DNA from: Nocardia beijingensis NBRC 16342
Lineage (GTDB): Bacteria; Actinomycetota; Actinomycetes; Mycobacteriales; Mycobacteriaceae
Reading direction: 5' to 3'
Length of the DNA stretch: 64,000 bases
Assembly: GCF_001612785.1 (NCBI RefSeq)
Contig: NZ_BDBC01000057.1
Location: 1-64,000, forward strand
Shown here: piece after piece, positions 53,924 through 61,166 of the stretch
Numbering within the stretch: position 1 is the first letter of the stretch
Layout: the number at the start of each line of letters is the position of its first letter
Notes under the pieces: model-generated
Database searches by the model: none
What the model was told of the DNA's origin: nothing
Seen by the model: the letters and a program-made list of their open reading frames with translations, nothing else
Program-made: the position numbers and the translations under genes

Positions 53924-54254
53924 GAGTTCTCAGTACGCCGGGCGGCACGGTGGCGCGCTCGGCGGGCTGTTCGGTGCGCCTGCGGGCCCGCACCTGCTCC
54001 AGCACGATCAGCCCGACCCCTACCAGGAGGAAGACGACCGTGATGATCGCGGCGACCACCGAGAGCCGCCCGAGTCCGAAGCCCGCGAGCACGGCGGCCG
54101 CTATCGCGCCCGCAGCCGCGACCAGCAGCAACCCGTAGCCCGGCCAGTTCCTGGCGTCGGCCATCGTCGCTCCCGGCGGCGGCGCGGAGTCGCGCGCGAT
54201 ATCCGGGGCGTCATCGATCGGGGGTATCTCCCATGGGCCCTCATCCGCTGTCAC
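53892..54254 (-). CDS. small two-helix membrane protein
   Basis: A 120-residue protein with a short acidic N-terminus (TADEGPWEIPPIDDAPDIARD), two transmembrane helices (about 38-60 and 65-88, LLLVAAAGAIAAAVLAGFGLG and VVAAIITVVFLLVGVGLIVLE), and a basic tail. The GTG at 54254 is chosen because GGAGGAA lies five bases upstream. It overlaps the 3' end of the NRPS gene by 32 bases in convergent orientation. No function assignable. Confidence 0.62.
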   Translation of the reverse strand: MTADEGPWEIPPIDDAPDIARDSAPPPGATMADARNWPGYGLLLVAAAGAIAAAVLAGFGLGRLSVVAAIITVVFLLVGVGLIVLEQVRARRRTEQPAERATVPPGVLRTLNPGAENPTR

Positions 54255-54346
54255 TGATGTTCCTCCCGCCGCGATACCGATTTCCGGCTCCTGATGCGAG
54301 AGGGATGCCCGGATCGTCTCCACCGAAACGCGAGCGCGGCCGTGCT

Positions 54347-55738
54347 TCAGTTGTAGGACTTGGTGACTCCGTCCAGCAGGCGCTCGAGGGTGTCGTAGGT
54401 CGGGGTGGCGACGACATCCAGCAGATCGGAAGCCACCTGGACGTTGTGTTCGGCGACCACCTTCGCGAACTGGGCGCCGTCGTTGGTGCGGAAGCCGTGC
54501 TCGGCGGCCAGCCGCTGTAACTCCGGGTCGGTGGACAGCAGGCGACCGAGCCGGTCACCGGTCGCGCCGAACGGCACCAGCGTGTGCCGGGACAACACCG
54601 TCGGTGACGGGTACAGCAGCGTCATCCCGGGCTTGATCTGGCCGCGCACGGTCGCCTCGACATACTGCGCCTCGTAGATCCAGGCCAACGGCGTGGGACC
54701 CATCCCCGTGGCGAGGTAGTTGTTGAACGGGCCTTCGGTGGTGTTCTCGGTGTAGCCCTGGCCCACGAACAGCCGCGACACCGCGGGGAGGACGGCCTGC
54801 TCGGCGTTGGACCCCTGCACGATCGTGTTGTTGTTCGCGACGTAGCTCGCCGCGGCCATATACATGGCGGCGGAGTTGGAGCTGCGCGGGTCGGTGGTGG
54901 AGATCAGGATGTTCTTGCGCACCGGGTAGGCGGCGTTGTCGGGCAGTTCGTCCCAGCGGGTGCCGTTGCGGACCAGCTCCAGGTAGCGGCGCAGGTCAAG
55001 GGTCGGAACTTGGCCCGGGCGCACCGCTCCCGCCCGGGTGAGCAGGTCGGTGATCGGCGTGAACGTCGCGATGGCCATCGGCGAGGAGAACGGCGTGTAT
55101 TTCGCGGTCACGTTGCGCTGCCGTTGAATTCGCTCGGCCGCCTGTTCACTGGACGGGAAGGCGAAATCGAATCTGGTGAGATCGATGGACGTGGCGATCT
55201 GCCGCGACCCGGCGGGCTCGGCCTCGACGCGCACGCCGTTGCGCGCGAGCGCGTCGATCACCTTGGGATCTTGGAAGAACGGCATCTTCTCCGAGCCGAC
55301 CACACCGTGCACGACCGTCAGCGGTGCGGCGGGCGCGGCTGCGGGCGCCTGGGGAGCGGGTTGCCGCGTGGCGAGCACCACGGCGACGACCGTCAGGATG
55401 ACGACGGCGCCCAGCGCGTACGGTGCGAAACGCTTCTTCGACGTCAACGACGCACGGAGCTGCGACAGTTTTCCCGGAGTGGGGTCCTGCGGCGTCTTGT
55501 CCAGCGGGACCGTGGTGGGTTGCACTTCCGCCTCCGGCGACTTCTCCAACTCCCGCCGCACCACCCGCTCGATCAGAATCGGCACGAACTGCCGCACCGG
55601 GCGGCCCGCGAACTTCTGCCGCGCCGCACCGACGGCGCTCTCGATATGCTCGGGAGAATAGGTCTCGGTGTAGTTTTCGACCAGCCGCTCCGTCATCTGA
55701 CGGATCGCCTGTTCCTCACGGACGGTATCGACAACCAC
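54347..55738 (-). CDS. solute-binding-like protein with N-terminal helical bundle and one TM helix
   Basis: A 463-residue protein. Residues 1-65 are a three-helix dimerisation-type domain (REEQAIRQMTERLVENYTETYSPEHIESAVGAARQKF), followed by a linker, one transmembrane helix near 95-113 (YALGAVVILTVVAVVLATR), and an extracytoplasmic domain of about 340 residues resembling periplasmic substrate-binding proteins (VVHGVVGSEKMPFFQDPKV, YLELVRNGTRWDELP, LLYPSPTVLSRHTLVPFG). So the binding domain is tethered to a cytoplasmic bundle, not to an ABC transporter; none is nearby. The start is one of two adjacent GTGs (55741 or 55738); the second has better spacing to GGAG. Confidence 0.65.
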   Translation of the reverse strand: MVVDTVREEQAIRQMTERLVENYTETYSPEHIESAVGAARQKFAGRPVRQFVPILIERVVRRELEKSPEAEVQPTTVPLDKTPQDPTPGKLSQLRASLTSKKRFAPYALGAVVILTVVAVVLATRQPAPQAPAAAPAAPLTVVHGVVGSEKMPFFQDPKVIDALARNGVRVEAEPAGSRQIATSIDLTRFDFAFPSSEQAAERIQRQRNVTAKYTPFSSPMAIATFTPITDLLTRAGAVRPGQVPTLDLRRYLELVRNGTRWDELPDNAAYPVRKNILISTTDPRSSNSAAMYMAAASYVANNNTIVQGSNAEQAVLPAVSRLFVGQGYTENTTEGPFNNYLATGMGPTPLAWIYEAQYVEATVRGQIKPGMTLLYPSPTVLSRHTLVPFGATGDRLGRLLSTDPELQRLAAEHGFRTNDGAQFAKVVAEHNVQVASDLLDVVATPTYDTLERLLDGVTKSYN

Positions 55739-56167
55739 CACAATCTCCTCGGCGTCGGGGGTAGCGCGGCAGCGTCTCCGGCCTGCACCGCGCCGGCCAA
55801 CAGTAGCCCCATCGTTCGGCCGCCGACATACGTCCGGACTTCCCGCCGGTGAACGATTCCCCCTGCGGCGGTGCGCTTCTCGTGACGCGGCGCGCGCCCG
55901 TACGCCCAGCTCACAGGCCCGCGAGCCACTCTCGCGCCGCACGCGCGTGAGCTTGCCGACGCCACATGCCCGCTCGAATCCGCCATGCAGAATTCAATGG
56001 GCACTATCCGAGCCGCCACCACGTGTTGTATTCCCGTTTCCCACCGCCGCCGGGCCGGGACACCACACCCGTCGCACGCGGGCGTGAACGGTTCGGGAGC
56101 TACTTGCGGGTAGCACAAAGCGGAAACTTGACGATATCGTCAGCGTGTTGCCGTCGAAAGGAGCGTT
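55739..56167. other. 430-base divergent intergenic region
   Basis: Separates the solute-binding-like gene and the SDR gene. No gene is supported. The right end holds a palindromic operator-like site and the SDR ribosome-binding site (AAAGGAG). Confidence 0.4.
56129..56142. promoter_or_regulatory. perfect 14-bp palindrome upstream of SDR gene
   Basis: TGACGATATCGTCA, 25 bases before the SDR start. It looks like a TetR-type operator, but no regulator gene lies next to it, so the regulator must be elsewhere. Confidence 0.55.
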
Positions 56168-56971
56168 ATGTCTCGCGTCGCTGTGGTCACCGGTGCGTCG
56201 TCCGGAATCGGGAAGGCCACCGCCGCCGCGCTGGCCGGGCGTGGGTATCGCGTGATCGGCACCAGCCGCAACCCCGATGCCATCGGTTCGGACGCCGTGC
56301 TGCCGGGCGTGGAGTACCGGGCGCTCGATCTCACCGATCCGGCGTCGATCGAGGCGTTCGCGGCCGGTCTGGACCGCGTCGACGTGCTGGTGAACAACGC
56401 GGGAGAGAGCCAGGCGGGCCCGCTGGCCGAGCTGCCCACCGACGCCGTCGAGCGACTGTTCCAGCTGAACGTGCTCGGCCCGGTCGCCCTGACCAAAGCG
56501 GTGCTGCCCGGCATGCGGGAACGCCGGTACGGCCGCGTCGTCATGGTCGGCTCGATGCTCGCCAGCTTCCCGATGCCCTACCGCTCCTCCTACGTCGCCA
56601 CCAAGGCGGCACTACGCGGATTCGCGGTCGCCGCCCGCTTCGAGGAATCCCCCTTCGACGTCTGGATCACCGCCGTCGAACCCGGCCAGATCGACACCGG
56701 CCTCCGCGAACGCCGCACCAAATACCTCACCGAAGGTTCACCCCACACCGCCGATTTCACGACCTTCATGGCGAAACTCGACGAAAACCAGTCAAAGGGA
56801 ATCACCCCCGAAAAGGTAGCCACCACGATCGTCAAGGCGATCGAAGCCGACCGCCCCAAACCCCTCTACGCGGTAGGCAGCAACGCCCCCGCCATGTTCA
56901 CCCTCCGCCGCCTCCTCCCCCGCACGGCCATGGAACGCATCATCGCCCGCGCCCACGGACTTTCGCGTTGA
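56168..56971 (+). CDS. SDR family oxidoreductase
   Basis: A 267-residue classical short-chain dehydrogenase/reductase. The cofactor motif TGASSGIGKATA starts at residue 8, NNAGES is near 76, the catalytic Ser lies around MVGSMLAS, and YVATK near 142 gives Tyr and Lys. The N-terminal TSRNPDA after strand 2 favours NADP. Substrate unknown. AAAGGAG precedes the ATG. The palindrome just upstream suggests TetR-type control by a distant regulator. Confidence 0.9.
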   Translation: MSRVAVVTGASSGIGKATAAALAGRGYRVIGTSRNPDAIGSDAVLPGVEYRALDLTDPASIEAFAAGLDRVDVLVNNAGESQAGPLAELPTDAVERLFQLNVLGPVALTKAVLPGMRERRYGRVVMVGSMLASFPMPYRSSYVATKAALRGFAVAARFEESPFDVWITAVEPGQIDTGLRERRTKYLTEGSPHTADFTTFMAKLDENQSKGITPEKVATTIVKAIEADRPKPLYAVGSNAPAMFTLRRLLPRTAMERIIARAHGLSR

Positions 56972-56980
56972 GGGCAGCAG

Positions 56981-57154
56981 CTACGTCGGATTACCGGAAG
57001 GCGGGCCGTCTTCTTCCTCGATGCGCTGGCGAATCGCGTCCACGGAGCGGTCCTTAGGAACCTGCTCTGGCCAAAGAATCGCTACAACGAGGACGACCAG
57101 CGGCAGGGCGATTGCGATAGCGAACCCGACGATGATCCAAGTGTCCGCGCTCAT
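56981..57154 (-). CDS. 57-residue single-span membrane peptide (module 1)
   Basis: One transmembrane helix (about residues 6-28, WIIVGFAIAIALPLVVLVVA), then a conserved basic tail ILWPEQVPKDRSVDAIRQRI and EEEDGPPSG. It is clearly homologous to the 50-residue peptide at 60648 (shared LPLVVL..AILWPE..PKDR.VDAIRQRIE.ED), so the two XRE loci carry the same peptide. The ATG overlaps the stop of the winged-helix gene (ATGA), so it is co-translated with it. Function unknown; possible toxin-like or signalling peptide by size and context. Confidence 0.7.
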   Translation of the reverse strand: MSADTWIIVGFAIAIALPLVVLVVAILWPEQVPKDRSVDAIRQRIEEEDGPPSGNPT

Positions 57155-57384
57155 CCCGGGTACCGCCTGCCACGGTTGGCCCAATAGGCGCGGCCGCGTG
57201 GAGTGATGGACCAGCGCGCTGCGTGTGGTGAGGCCATGATCAGTCCGCGCGATTCCAGTTGTCCTATCGCCCGGCGGGCACTCCACGCGGTTAGTTGAGC
57301 TTGCTCGGTGATCTGCGCGGCGGTCAACATGCCGCCAGGTGCGAGTACCGCCAGAACAGCCGCCTCGGCAATCGTGTTCCCCAT
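57151..57384 (-). CDS. small winged-helix DNA-binding protein
   Basis: A 77-residue protein consisting of a single winged HTH: IAEAAVLAVLAPGGMLTAAQITEQAQLTAWSARRAIGQLESRGLIM, then a wing SPHAARWSITPRGRAYW. MarR/ArsR-like in size but without an effector domain. The ATG at 57384 has GGGGAG five bases upstream, which makes the upstream frame from 57468 unnecessary. Operon with the 57-residue membrane peptide and divergent from the XRE-TPR regulator at 57543. Confidence 0.72.
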   Translation of the reverse strand: MGNTIAEAAVLAVLAPGGMLTAAQITEQAQLTAWSARRAIGQLESRGLIMASPHAARWSITPRGRAYWANRGRRYPG

Positions 57385-57511
57385 ACATCTCCCCTTGTCG
57401 TGTGAAGTGCGTCCGACGCCGAGGAAGCCGATCGGTCTCGCGGTGCGTCTCGGGTCGGGGCTCTTCAAGGCTCGCCGCCGCGCGGCCGGGCCGTTATGTC
57501 TTCACGGCTAC

Positions 57512-57525
57512 AGCCGTATACGGCT
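57512..57525. promoter_or_regulatory. perfect 14-bp palindrome at XRE promoter
   Basis: AGCCGTATACGGCT lies five bases upstream of the -10 box of the XRE gene and in the divergent intergenic region of module 1. A likely operator for the adjacent XRE or winged-helix protein. Confidence 0.55.
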
Positions 57526-57530
57526 TGGCC

Positions 57531-57536
57531 TACGAT
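57531..57536 (+). promoter_or_regulatory. -10 box of leaderless XRE gene
   Basis: TACGAT six bases before the ATG at 57543, with no Shine-Dalgarno. Confidence 0.5.
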
Positions 57537-57542
57537 CGAGCC

Positions 57543-58772
57543 ATGCGCGGTAGCGCCAACGAACCGGACCCACAAGCGGCTGTTCTCGGTGCCCGGCTGC
57601 GTGCAGCCCGAGAGGCAGCGGAGCTATCGCTATCCGAACTGGCCGCCAAGATTCCGTACAGCAAAGCCGCACTCGGCCACTACGAGACCGGGCGTAGGAC
57701 CGCTTCGTCCGAGGTCGTCACCTGGTACGAGCGCGCCTGCGGCGGATTCACCGACCCTGTCACCGCGATGTCGGTTCTCGGCAGGGCCGACGTCGATCGT
57801 CGCTCGTTCCTGCGTGATTCGGCGTATTCCGCTGCGCTGACCGCCACGGCGCTCACCGCTCTCTCGGACGCGGCGAGACTCGTGCACGTCACCGATGACA
57901 CTCGGGTGGGTATGGCCGAGGTCGAAGCCGTACAGGGCGTGACGGACGCCTTCCTCCGATTGGATGAGGTTCGCGGGGGCAATGTGGGGCGTTCCGCGGT
58001 GGCGGAGTTCCTGGCGACCGACGTCGCCGCACTGTTACGGTCGCGCTTCGCCAGCGCCGAGGTGCGTGCGCAGGCGTTCAGCGCCGCGTCGGAGTTGGCC
58101 TACATGGCGGGCTTCAAGGCCCACGACGCAGGGCAGGACGGACTCGGGCAACGCTACTTCCTGTCCGCCCTCCGTTTGGCCGAAGAATCCGGAACGCCGG
58201 GCCAAGACGGATTCGCCTTCCGCATCCTGGCATTGCACGCCAGCGACGTACATCAACCACAGAACAGTGTCCCGCTCGCGGAACGCGCGGTGCTGAGCGC
58301 ACGCGGCAAGGTCAGCCCCGACACGATGGCACTGTTCGAGGTCGCCTTGGCACGGTGCTACGCCGAAACGGGCGACAAGGTCCAGGCCATGAAGGCGCTT
58401 CGCCGGGCCGAGCCATGGATCATGCCCGAGGCGACGACGGAGATTCCTCGATGGGCCGCGCTGTTCTGTCCGAACAAAGCGAGCGTGACCCGGCAGACCG
58501 CGAAAACGTTCCTCGCGATCGGCGACTTGGCCGAAGCCGAGCGCTATCAATATATGAGCGCGACGATCTGGCATCCCAGAACACATACGCGGATTCACGC
58601 GATCAGCCTGGCCGAGACCGGACTCATCCGCTGGCGCATGGGCAACCACGAGGACGCCGCCAAACTCTGGCGCACCGCGCTCCCCACATTGACCGCCATC
58701 AGTTCGGAACGCGGCTCGAAGCTGCTGCGCCGCATACGCAAAGCCGCCCCCGAATTGGTCGATCACACCTGA
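57543..58772 (+). CDS. XRE-type regulator with TPR-like C-terminus (module 1)
   Basis: A 409-residue regulator. The HTH covers about residues 15-70 (LGARLRAAREAAELSLSELAAKIPYSKAALGHYETGRR), and the remainder is a helical repeat region (SAASELAYMAGFKAHDAG, LALHASDVHQPQNSVPLAERAVLSA, ARCYAETGDKVQAMKALRRAE) typical of actinomycete XRE-TPR proteins whose repeats sense a partner protein or peptide. Leaderless start at 57543. Divergent from the winged-helix/membrane-peptide operon. The partner is inferred, not shown. Confidence 0.8.
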   Translation: MRGSANEPDPQAAVLGARLRAAREAAELSLSELAAKIPYSKAALGHYETGRRTASSEVVTWYERACGGFTDPVTAMSVLGRADVDRRSFLRDSAYSAALTATALTALSDAARLVHVTDDTRVGMAEVEAVQGVTDAFLRLDEVRGGNVGRSAVAEFLATDVAALLRSRFASAEVRAQAFSAASELAYMAGFKAHDAGQDGLGQRYFLSALRLAEESGTPGQDGFAFRILALHASDVHQPQNSVPLAERAVLSARGKVSPDTMALFEVALARCYAETGDKVQAMKALRRAEPWIMPEATTEIPRWAALFCPNKASVTRQTAKTFLAIGDLAEAERYQYMSATIWHPRTHTRIHAISLAETGLIRWRMGNHEDAAKLWRTALPTLTAISSERGSKLLRRIRKAAPELVDHT

Positions 58773-58794
58773 CCTGACCGGAGCACGAGACTCC

Positions 58795-59003
58795 AGCCAA
58801 CTTCTTCCGGCGAGGAGATCGGCCGGTTGATCCTGGCTCATGGCGAGACAGTTGGCCGCTCAGAATCCCGGCGATCAGTACATGACCGCGAAGGTGTGCC
58901 GTAAGTCGTGCATGCGCACGCCGCGCGGGGCGCCGACGGCCGGAAGCGCTGGAGTGGTGGCCGTGGCAGTGCGCTGGGGCACATCCGTCTTCTGGAAGTG
59001 CCG
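58795..59003 (-). pseudogene. frameshifted tyrosine-recombinase (integrase) C-terminal remnant
   Basis: On the minus strand, starting right after the XRE stop, the frame reads ALPAVGAPRGVRMHDLRHTF and AVMY before a stop; the HDLRHTF box is the conserved core of phage/ICE integrases. A single-base deletion restores LIAGILSGQLSRHEPG, which resembles the sequence after this box in intact integrases. The 5' part of the gene and the C-terminal Tyr box are gone or unrecognisable. It contains a TTA codon (rare here). Best read as a scar of an integrated element. Confidence 0.65.
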
Positions 59004-60185
59004 TCAGAGTTGGACGCCGAGCCACGAGGCGAATCCGGTGAGGCTGTTGGTCTGCCTGCGCTGTGCTGCCGCGATGCCGTAGACCGTTTCCCGGACAGAC
59101 GGATGCAATCGGGTCTGTTGTGGAGCGACGCGGCGGGCACGGTTCAGGGCGTCGAGCGCCTGGTCCGGCTTGCCGATCATCAGCCACGCGCGGCTCACGT
59201 CCTGCCAGTGGTGCCCGGCTCTGGGTGGTGCGATCTTCTTGGGGAGCACGAGGGCTGAGCCTTCGTGCGCCGCTTTGCCGGGGTCACCGGCTTCGAGAGC
59301 GACGGCAGCGGAATGGATACCGACGTTCGCGGGGCCGAAAAGGGTTCCGTACAGGTCGGATTCACCGCGCATTCGGGCGGCGAGACGCCGTGCATGTTCA
59401 ATGTGCTCGGCGGCGATATCCGGGCGGATACCCCGGGCGGCAACGATCGCGCCGCACAGATGCCCGTAACCGCGAACCGCATCAGCGGCTTCGCCATCCC
59501 CTTCGATCTCGTCGAGCGCTTGCTCCACCAGTCCGAGTCCGGTGTCGTTGGAGTGGTGGTACATGAGGATTCGCGCGCGCTTGATTTTGGCTTGCGCCGC
59601 GTAGAGCGGATCGTCAGCCGACGCGGCGGCACATTCGAGCCGATCGAGTGCGGTCGGTGCCAGGTGTATGAATCCGAATCGCCTGCAAAGCCGTTCGGTA
59701 GTCACATAAGCGGCGCACAGCAGAGAGAACACCGCTCCACGATCTCCGTGGGCAGCGTTACGCAGTGCTCCATACAGTCGTCGCAGCAAGTCCGGCATGC
59801 GTGCAAGCGCGACCCGGCCCTTGTCGTTCCGATAGGCGAGGTCTACGGCGGCCATCTCGGCGGCGAGCGCGGCCAGCGGCGGCGGCTCGAGGGGGCGCAC
59901 GTACGCGCCCTCGGCGAGCACAGCACGCAATTCAGCCAGACCTTCCAGCGGCCCGTCCTTCTCGATGAGCTCGCGATACGGGATGCCGGTCAGCCGTTCG
60001 GGTTCCACACGCAGCACTCGCGCGGCAGCGGCCAGGAACGCCGGGCTTGCTGGTTCGCGTCCCTGCTCGACCGCCTTGACCATGGCCAGGCTGTAGTTGG
60101 CGCGGTCGGCCAGTTGGCGCTGGCTCAGGCCCGCGAGTTTTCGCTCGGCCGCGATCGCCTGTCCGGCATGGGTCGAAAGGCTCAT
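59004..60185 (-). CDS. XRE-type regulator with TPR-like C-terminus (module 2)
   Basis: A 393-residue regulator. The HTH is at about residues 8-60 (AIAAERKLAGLSQRQLADRANYSLAMVKAVEQGREP), and the rest is helical repeats (LGLVEQALDEIEGDGEAADAVRGYGHL, WLMIGKPDQALDALNRARRV, SVRETVYGIAAAQRR), the same architecture as the module 1 regulator but a different HTH subtype. TACCCT (60197-60192) is six bases before the ATG, so it is also leaderless. Divergent from 60328 with a large inverted repeat between. Its 3' end abuts the integrase remnant in the same frame. Confidence 0.8.
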   Translation of the reverse strand: MSLSTHAGQAIAAERKLAGLSQRQLADRANYSLAMVKAVEQGREPASPAFLAAAARVLRVEPERLTGIPYRELIEKDGPLEGLAELRAVLAEGAYVRPLEPPPLAALAAEMAAVDLAYRNDKGRVALARMPDLLRRLYGALRNAAHGDRGAVFSLLCAAYVTTERLCRRFGFIHLAPTALDRLECAAASADDPLYAAQAKIKRARILMYHHSNDTGLGLVEQALDEIEGDGEAADAVRGYGHLCGAIVAARGIRPDIAAEHIEHARRLAARMRGESDLYGTLFGPANVGIHSAAVALEAGDPGKAAHEGSALVLPKKIAPPRAGHHWQDVSRAWLMIGKPDQALDALNRARRVAPQQTRLHPSVRETVYGIAAAQRRQTNSLTGFASWLGVQL

Positions 60186-60254
60186 ACTCCCAGGGTAAAA
60201 GGCTATTCCAGACCTGGCCCTTGGAAGCATGAGGATTCAAGAGGCTTTTCGCCA

Positions 60255-60301
60255 ACACCCGGTATCGGGGTGATGGCGATCGACCCCTCGATACCGGGTG
60301 T
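60255..60301. promoter_or_regulatory. large inverted repeat, probable XRE operator
   Basis: ACACCCGGTATCGGGGT (60255-60271) and ACCCCTCGATACCGGGTGT (60283-60301) pair along 17-18 bases with one bulged T, separated by 11 bases, between the divergent XRE gene and 60328. It could be a double operator for the XRE dimer or a cruciform/transcript hairpin. Confidence 0.6.
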
Positions 60302-60327
60302 GACCAAACCGGAACCAGGAGGGGCTA

Positions 60328-60651
60328 GTGACGGACCAACAGGTACCAAGGCGGGCTGTGGCTCTGCTCCACAGCGACCACGATCCAACAGAGTTCGAAG
60401 CGCTGGTGCAGCGGCACGGACTGAGGATCGTCTACACCGTGCACACCGACGTACATGCTGTATTGGCGGCGCTGATCGCAGTCCAGTACACGCTGGAACA
60501 CATGGCGGACGCGGTGGTCATCCCGCACCTCGGCGTACTGAAACCCGATACGCCCTGGTGGGCCGTCACCGAGATGGCCGACCTGATCACCGGCACGCGG
60601 GAATACCCGCTGGGTTCAGCGCTGCCGACAACGGTGCGGCGGGCGCCGTGA
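60328..60651 (+). CDS. hypothetical protein of XRE module 2
   Basis: A 107-residue soluble protein with alternating strands and helices (AVALLHSDHDPTEFEALVQRHGLRIVYTVHTD, LIAVQYTLEHMADAVVIPHL, WWAVTEMADLITGTREYPLG). The start resembles the N-terminus of resolvase-like folds, but no catalytic Ser/Arg set is present. GTG start with AGGAGG at seven bases. Overlaps the membrane-peptide gene by GTGA. Similar small genes beside XRE regulators are seen in actinomycetes, but I cannot name the family. Confidence 0.68.
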   Translation: MTDQQVPRRAVALLHSDHDPTEFEALVQRHGLRIVYTVHTDVHAVLAALIAVQYTLEHMADAVVIPHLGVLKPDTPWWAVTEMADLITGTREYPLGSALPTTVRRAP

Positions 60652-60800
60652 TCGCACTGGGTTTCATCGTCGCCATCGGACTGCCGCTGGTCGTGCTGGC
60701 ACTCGCCATCCTCTGGCCCGAGCGCATCCCCAAAGATCGCACGGTGGACGCGATACGCCAGCGCATCGAAGGCGAAGACCGCTCGCGGAACCGACCCTGA
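60648..60800 (+). CDS. 50-residue single-span membrane peptide (module 2)
   Basis: One transmembrane helix (ALGFIVAIGLPLVVLALAI) followed by LWPERIPKDRTVDAIRQRIE and a charged end. Paralogue of the peptide at 56981. The GTG overlaps the stop of the preceding gene (GTGA), so the pair is coupled. Conservation of the cytoplasmic tail between paralogues is higher than expected for a random hydrophobic peptide, so it is a real gene. Confidence 0.7.
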   Translation: MIALGFIVAIGLPLVVLALAILWPERIPKDRTVDAIRQRIEGEDRSRNRP

Positions 60801-60873
60801 CCCAACGTGTCGGGGCCGGTTGAGTAGAGGGACAGTCCGGCAAACTCCACCTCCTGCCCATCGGCACCATGAG

Positions 60874-60947
60874 TGCCCCCAGTCGGACTCGAACCGACAC
60901 TTGGCGGATTTTAAGTCCGCTGCCTCTGCCAATTGGGCTATAGGGGC
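60874..60947 (-). tRNA. tRNA-Leu (anticodon UAA), 74 nt, short variable arm
   Basis: The minus strand folds as a complete cloverleaf: seven-pair acceptor GCCCCTA/TGGGGGC with discriminator A, D arm, anticodon stem GCGGA/TCCGC with loop CTTAAAA (anticodon TAA at 60913-60911), variable loop CAAGT, and T arm GTCGG/CCGAC. CCA is not encoded. The anticodon reads UUA (Leu), but the variable loop has only five bases, whereas class II tRNA-Leu normally has a long variable arm. Its 3' end points toward the XRE modules and integrase remnant, as for a tRNA used as an integration site. Confidence 0.92.
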
Positions 60948-61166
60948 GTCCGGGACAGCGTACCGAGTCGTACGGCTGTACCGGAATTCCGACAATTCGC
61001 CGGGGTGGCGGGGCGTCGGCCGTGGGCGGGTGCCGAGGGTGCGGTCGGGTGACCGGCGCCGGTGGCGGTTGTTCGTGGCCCGGGGGTGGCAGGCGTCCCA
61101 GAGAACTAGATCGTCGGCGGCGGGCTGGTGTTAGCGTCCGCGTGTGATCTCGGCGTGGCGAATCCG

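Noticed and set aside
56981..60947. att direct repeat matching the tRNA 3' end
   Set aside because: I scanned by eye for a second copy of the tRNA 3' segment to the left of the region and saw none, so element borders cannot be given.
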